A DNA stretch of 8,349 bases, taken from the NCBI GenBank assembly GCA_003456455.1, contig DMRV01000269.1:1-8349 (forward strand), in the 5' to 3' direction. A program made the position numbers and the translations under genes. The notes under the pieces were generated by a model. It searched no databases, had not been told where the DNA came from, and was given only the letters and a program-made list of their open reading frames with translations. Position 1 is the stretch's first letter, and the number at the start of each line of letters is the position of its first letter. The stretch is from Flavobacteriales bacterium (lineage in GTDB: Bacteria > Bacteroidota > Bacteroidia > UBA10329). Positions 4,595 to 8,349 of the stretch are shown in pieces.

Positions 4595-7500
4595 ATGACC
4601 TTTCATAGAGCCACGCAGACCTTCCTTACAGGTCTTCTTTGTTTTTTAATGCTTGCTCCAACATGGACGAGCGCGGAAGGAACAAAGCAAACTACTGCAA
4701 CTGCTACAGACAGAACGCACCTGTTGATGAACTTCTCCGAGTATAACGACTTCGGGAGATACAACGGAACCGTAGATCAGCGGCTTTTTATTCATATTGA
4801 AAACCCTGAAACTGAGATTGTTTACTTCGGTTTTAGTGAATTCTATTCTCTGCCACACTGGCCACAAGATGGAAGCAGTAGGACGGGGTACTTTCGTATT
4901 AAGGATCCAAGTGGTAATGTAGTTTGGCCTACTGCTGGAGACTTAAATGGTGAGGAGAACAACGCAACAATTGCTAACTGGCAACAGGCGGTTAATGGCC
5001 CAAATCAGATAGTTGGTGCTGGAGGGTATAATGCGTATACTTTCAACCCTGATGGTTTGGCTGCGGGTGATTATTACATCGAGTTCAGTATTGACCAAGA
5101 TGCTTACAGCGGGTCTGACCTTGTAGTGCCATACTACGATATTACGGTTGCTACGGAGACAGCACCTGCCGCAATTGATGGTCGGGTTTTCTCATATAAC
5201 TGGGCGTTTATGACTCCTCGTTTAACTTCAAATGGAGATAACTTTGACCGAACGTTTAGTGGTGAATTATTCATCTATTCGGATGATGGGTTTGTAAGTA
5301 ATGTCGATTTTAGCCAAGCAGGTTTTAGAGCTGCAGCGTTTAATATTGCGTGTAACAGTACGGGAACTAGTGCAACGGGCGATTTTGAAGTAGACAGAGC
5401 GTCTGTTGAGGATGTGAATGTAGCTACTGCAGAGTATCGTGTTTTCCTGAATGACCCTGATATAAACGCATTTCCGAACGGGACTTTTGGGGAGTTTGTG
5501 GTAAATGCTGATTTTCCAAAGCTGTATGGTTGTCCGGCCGATGGTGAATGGTTTTTCAGATTTGCCGCAACAGAAGCCGGTCGAGTGGAAGTTCTAATTG
5601 ATGCAAATGGAAACGGTGAGTTTGATGCAGGAACGGCAGATGTTCTCCTTACGGATGAAATTGTACCCTTTCCTGGAGAAACGTCTCCTTATGAACGAGA
5701 TATTCCTTGGGACGGGCTGGATGGATTAGGGGCTACGATTAACCCAAGCACCTTGCTAAGTATTGATTATCGTTATTCTCAAGGGTTTTATCATCTTCCA
5801 GTTTATGATGTTGAGTATTTGACTACAGGGCTATCTGTTAATTCGATAAGACCTGTTACGCCTCAGCCATATATCCCTGAGTTCTTTTACGATGATGAGG
5901 CGATTTCCGAAACGCTACCAGGTGGTCAGCCAGAATTGGAACTTGATGGTTGTGTTACGCCTTGCCATTATTGGGATGACCTTGATTACGGTAACGTGAA
6001 TACCATTAATACATTCTGGTATGCCTACCGTTCGTCAACTACAGTTCAGGTGCCGTTTGAGACGCCTCCACCAACATGCGCAGGTTGTCCGTTTATTCCA
6101 TTTGAAATTCTAGGAAGAGTTATTCTTGACGTTGATGCAAACGGTTCGGAAAACGGAACTGATTTTGGTTTTGTTGGAATTACTGTTTCTGTTTATGAAG
6201 ATGCTAATAATAACGGAACGTACCAACCAGGTACCGACCAACTAATCGACTCGGATGTAACTGATGCAAACGGAGATTACTCGCTAATTGGAGAGATTGC
6301 AACCAATCACTTAATCGTAATTGACCAAACAACACTGCCTTTTAACAGCACGTTAACCACCGATAACCTTTATGGCGTGCAATTCTCGTCTCTGTACGAT
6401 GCTGATTGTGATGGGCTATTCGGTTTCGTTACGTTCCCGATTGCTATTACTGATTATGACACAATTCCAGACACATCAATTCCGTTGGTTGTGTGTGTTC
6501 AAGACAATGATGTCGATCCAATTGGAGCTGGCCTAACTACATCCATTGTTACTCCGCCAGTAAATGGTGGAACAGCTGTGGTTCAGGGAGTATGTGTAGA
6601 GTACACCGCCATACCTAACTACATCGGAGTAGATTCTTTAGAGTACGAAATTTGTACTGCAGAAGGGTTGTGTGATACCGCTTGGGTTATTATTCAAATT
6701 GGCGATATCTGCGATGATGGAATTGACAATGATGGTGATGGTTTAATTGACAACTATAGCCCGGAAATAGTTGTAACGGCTTCTGGTGCTGACCCGTTTT
6801 GCGTTGGCTTTTCTGATGGTACACTATTAGGTAGTGCAACAGGCGGTAGAACACCTTATATGTATACGTGGTTTGAAAACAGCCTTCCAATTGCAAATTC
6901 TGGAATGGTTATGAACCTAGATGAAGGCACATACATATTCAATGTAGAAGATGCCAATGGTTGTAAAGAAGAGCAAACGGTAGTTCTTGATGCAAGTAAC
7001 TGCCCGCCTATTGCTAACAACGATTTCCATAATACACTGGTTGATATCCCTGTGTCTGGTAACGTTCTTACAAATGATATTGACTTGAACGGTGATAATC
7101 TTATTGTCAACACCACTCCTGTTTCTGGACCTTCAAATGGTTCCGTGGTCATTGGTGCTAACGGTACATTTACCTACACACCTAACCCAGGTTTTCTTGG
7201 TGAAGATGAATTTGTATACACCGTTTGTGATGATGGAATTCCATCATTATGTGATGACGCAACTGTGTTTATTGAAGTAATTCCTCTTTCTGCCGATAAC
7301 GACCCTCCAATTGCTAACTCTGATTACGCTCAGACTTTTCAAGGTGTTCCGGTAGGAGGCGATGTTCTCGTTAATGATGAAGACCCTGATGGAGACAACA
7401 TCATTCTTAACACTACACCAATAACAGACCCAAGTAACGGTACTGTAGTAATGCAACCTGATGGTTCTTTCTTGTACACGCCAGACCCAAGCTTTATTGG

Positions 7501-8349
7501 AACGGACACGTATACGTATAGTATTTGCGATGATGGTATACCATCACTCTGCGATACTGCCACAGTAACAATAAACGTACTTCCAGATGCTGACCCTGAT
7601 AATCAACCACCAGTAGCGGAAAACGATGGTGCTGTAACTCCGCTGAACACACCAGTTAGTGGAGATCTTTTGGTAAATGATTTTGATCCAGATGGAGACA
7701 ACATTATTGTGAACACCGCGCCAGTTTCTAACCCAACTAACGGTAGTGTTACCATTAACCCTAATGGCACATTTGATTATACGCCAAACACTGGTTTTAC
7801 AGGAACCGATGTGTTTACGTACACAATATGCGATGATGGTACTCCTGTGCTTTGCGATGTAGCTGATGTTACAATTGTTGTTACCACAGATAACCCTGGA
7901 AACCAGCCACCAATTGCTCAAAACGATCAAGAAACAACCAACCAAGATGTTCCAGTTTCTAGTTCTGTAATTCCGAATGATGGAGACCCCGATGGAGATC
8001 CGATAACGGTAAACACAACACCTGTTGTTGGACCTTCAAATGGTACGGTGGTGTTGCAACCTAACGGTGACTACATCTACACGCCAAACCCAGGTTATTC
8101 TGGAACGGACGCATTTATTTATTCTGTTTGCGATAATGGATTACCAGCGTTATGCGATGAAGCAACTGTCACGATTACGGTTGTTCCTCCAAGCGATCCA
8201 GGTAACGACCCACCTTTTGCTGGAGATGATGCTGCCTTAACCGAAGTAAATGTTCCTGTTGGTGGTAATTTATTGCCTAATGATTTTGATCCTAACGGAG
8301 ATAACATCATTTTGAATACCACTCCGATTATCGGACCGTCTAATGGGTC
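4595..8349 (+). CDS. Large multidomain secreted/surface protein with SprB-like and tandem Ig/cadherin-like repeats; runs off right edge
   Basis: At least 1,251 codons are open with no stop before the edge. I chose the ATG at 4595 because it gives a compact signal peptide (residues 1-27, MTFHR then FLTGLLCFLMLAP, cleavage after TSA). In-frame ATGs at 4562 and 4481 are alternatives, the latter burying the signal. Residues 28-505 are beta-rich and not recognised, with a CxxC (495-498) and a DANGNGEFD loop (336-344). Residues 506-566 are SdrD_B-like (DANNNGTY at 536). Residues 625-704 are a diverged Ig-like repeat with CX5C (687/693). DGIDNDGDGLID (708-719) is an Asp-rich, probably calcium-binding linker. 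Residues 721-799 are SprB-like (GGRTPYMYTW, GTYIFNVEDANGC). From 804, Big_9-type repeats begin. Its architecture suggests an adhesin or gliding/surface protein exported by T9SS, but the C-terminal sorting domain is outside the window. It is divergent from the thiolase, with no functional link evident. Confidence 0.88.
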   Translation, partial: MTFHRATQTFLTGLLCFLMLAPTWTSAEGTKQTTATATDRTHLLMNFSEYNDFGRYNGTVDQRLFIHIENPETEIVYFGFSEFYSLPHWPQDGSSRTGYFRIKDPSGNVVWPTAGDLNGEENNATIANWQQAVNGPNQIVGAGGYNAYTFNPDGLAAGDYYIEFSIDQDAYSGSDLVVPYYDITVATETAPAAIDGRVFSYNWAFMTPRLTSNGDNFDRTFSGELFIYSDDGFVSNVDFSQAGFRAAAFNIACNSTGTSATGDFEVDRASVEDVNVATAEYRVFLNDPDINAFPNGTFGEFVVNADFPKLYGCPADGEWFFRFAATEAGRVEVLIDANGNGEFDAGTADVLLTDEIVPFPGETSPYERDIPWDGLDGLGATINPSTLLSIDYRYSQGFYHLPVYDVEYLTTGLSVNSIRPVTPQPYIPEFFYDDEAISETLPGGQPELELDGCVTPCHYWDDLDYGNVNTINTFWYAYRSSTTVQVPFETPPPTCAGCPFIPFEILGRVILDVDANGSENGTDFGFVGITVSVYEDANNNGTYQPGTDQLIDSDVTDANGDYSLIGEIATNHLIVIDQTTLPFNSTLTTDNLYGVQFSSLYDADCDGLFGFVTFPIAITDYDTIPDTSIPLVVCVQDNDVDPIGAGLTTSIVTPPVNGGTAVVQGVCVEYTAIPNYIGVDSLEYEICTAEGLCDTAWVIIQIGDICDDGIDNDGDGLIDNYSPEIVVTASGADPFCVGFSDGTLLGSATGGRTPYMYTWFENSLPIANSGMVMNLDEGTYIFNVEDANGCKEEQTVVLDASNCPPIANNDFHNTLVDIPVSGNVLTNDIDLNGDNLIVNTTPVSGPSNGSVVIGANGTFTYTPNPGFLGEDEFVYTVCDDGIPSLCDDATVFIEVIPLSADNDPPIANSDYAQTFQGVPVGGDVLVNDEDPDGDNIILNTTPITDPSNGTVVMQPDGSFLYTPDPSFIGTDTYTYSICDDGIPSLCDTATVTINVLPDADPDNQPPVAENDGAVTPLNTPVSGDLLVNDFDPDGDNIIVNTAPVSNPTNGSVTINPNGTFDYTPNTGFTGTDVFTYTICDDGTPVLCDVADVTIVVTTDNPGNQPPIAQNDQETTNQDVPVSSSVIPNDGDPDGDPITVNTTPVVGPSNGTVVLQPNGDYIYTPNPGYSGTDAFIYSVCDNGLPALCDEATVTITVVPPSDPGNDPPFAGDDAALTEVNVPVGGNLLPNDFDPNGDNIILNTTPIIGPSNG
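6710..6754 (+). other. Asp-rich CDDGIDNDGDGLID linker within the surface protein
   Basis: Residues 706-720 spell CDDGIDNDGDGLIDN, a motif common in extracellular Bacteroidota proteins and similar to calcium-binding Asp/Asn loops of thrombospondin type 3 or EF-hand-like repeats. It separates the diverged Ig-like repeat from the SprB-like repeat. The sequence is seen directly; metal binding is inferred from known Asp-rich loops. Confidence 0.55.
7004..8349 (+). repeat. Tandem ~100-residue Big_9/cadherin-like repeats, four complete and one partial
   Basis: Each unit opens with PP(I/V/F)A and starts at 7004, 7304, 7607, 7907 and 8210, so periods are 300, 303, 300 and 303 bases. Each carries a conserved N-D-x-D-x-x-G-D segment, an N-T-(T/A)-P segment, (G/D/N)P(S/T)NG, a Y-T/Y-x-P strand, and a closing CD(D/N)GxPxLCD. 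The two cysteines are always CX7C (878/886, 978/986, 1079/1087, 1179/1187). The last unit is cut by the window edge. Bases are conserved in patches only, for instance GGACCTTCAAATGGT in units 1 and 4, so the copies look old and not freshly duplicated. Confidence 0.88.

Noticed and set aside
4646..4867. Minus-strand open frame over the signal-peptide region of the surface protein
   Set aside because: The plus-strand frame has a clear signal peptide and stays open to the window edge; the antisense frame has no recognisable features.
6690..8322. Several minus-strand and out-of-frame plus-strand open frames over the tandem repeats, some resembling each other
   Set aside because: Their mutual similarity comes from the ~300-base periodicity of the true coding frame; they recur at equivalent places in each repeat and carry no domain.

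Overview
The window reads as chromosomal DNA of a Bacteroidota bacterium, most likely in or near the Flavobacteriales. Four signs support this: Bacteroidota-type -7 promoter boxes (TAnnTTTG) ahead of genes, no Shine-Dalgarno sequences at the starts, two secreted proteins of types common among type IX secretion (T9SS) cargo, and a stand-alone 'four helix bundle' (S23-type) gene. The assignment rests on gene types, since no rRNA or other taxonomic marker is present.

Layout. Positions 1-160 hold the 5' end of a minus-strand secreted protein (signal peptide plus an ENKGQW-type N-terminus) that leaves the window on the left. Positions 161-317 hold its promoter and a strong minus-strand rho-independent terminator. 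Positions 318-4361 are a minus-strand fatty-acid beta-oxidation unit, in transcription order: a FadI/HADHB-type thiolase (3078-4361), a small four-helix-bundle gene (2533-2898), and a FadJ/HADHA-type enoyl-CoA hydratase/3-hydroxyacyl-CoA dehydrogenase (318-2447). Positions 4362-4594 are a divergent intergenic region with a good thiolase promoter and an operator-like palindrome. From about 4595 to the right edge a plus-strand frame of more than 1,250 codons runs open: a large multidomain surface or secreted protein with an SdrD_B-like segment, an SprB-like repeat and a ladder of roughly 100-residue Ig/cadherin-like repeats. Its 3' end lies outside the window.

How the parts work together. Thiolase and hydratase/dehydrogenase together form the trifunctional-type beta-oxidation complex (alpha = FadJ-like, beta = FadI-like), which shortens acyl-CoA by two carbons per turn. 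They are read from one strand and end at one terminator. The four-helix-bundle gene has no evident metabolic link to them.

The most interesting structure is around that small gene. Three arrays built on a 14-bp unit (ATTTGC-type words) lie at 2456-2497, 2910-2950 and 3037-3078. The outer two are inverted relative to each other, match at 34 of 40 positions, and bracket the gene precisely between the thiolase stop codon and the region just before the hydratase start codon. This looks like a small repeat-bounded cassette inserted into the operon, or a long-range RNA stem. Apart from this, the beta-oxidation enzymes look ordinary and intact.
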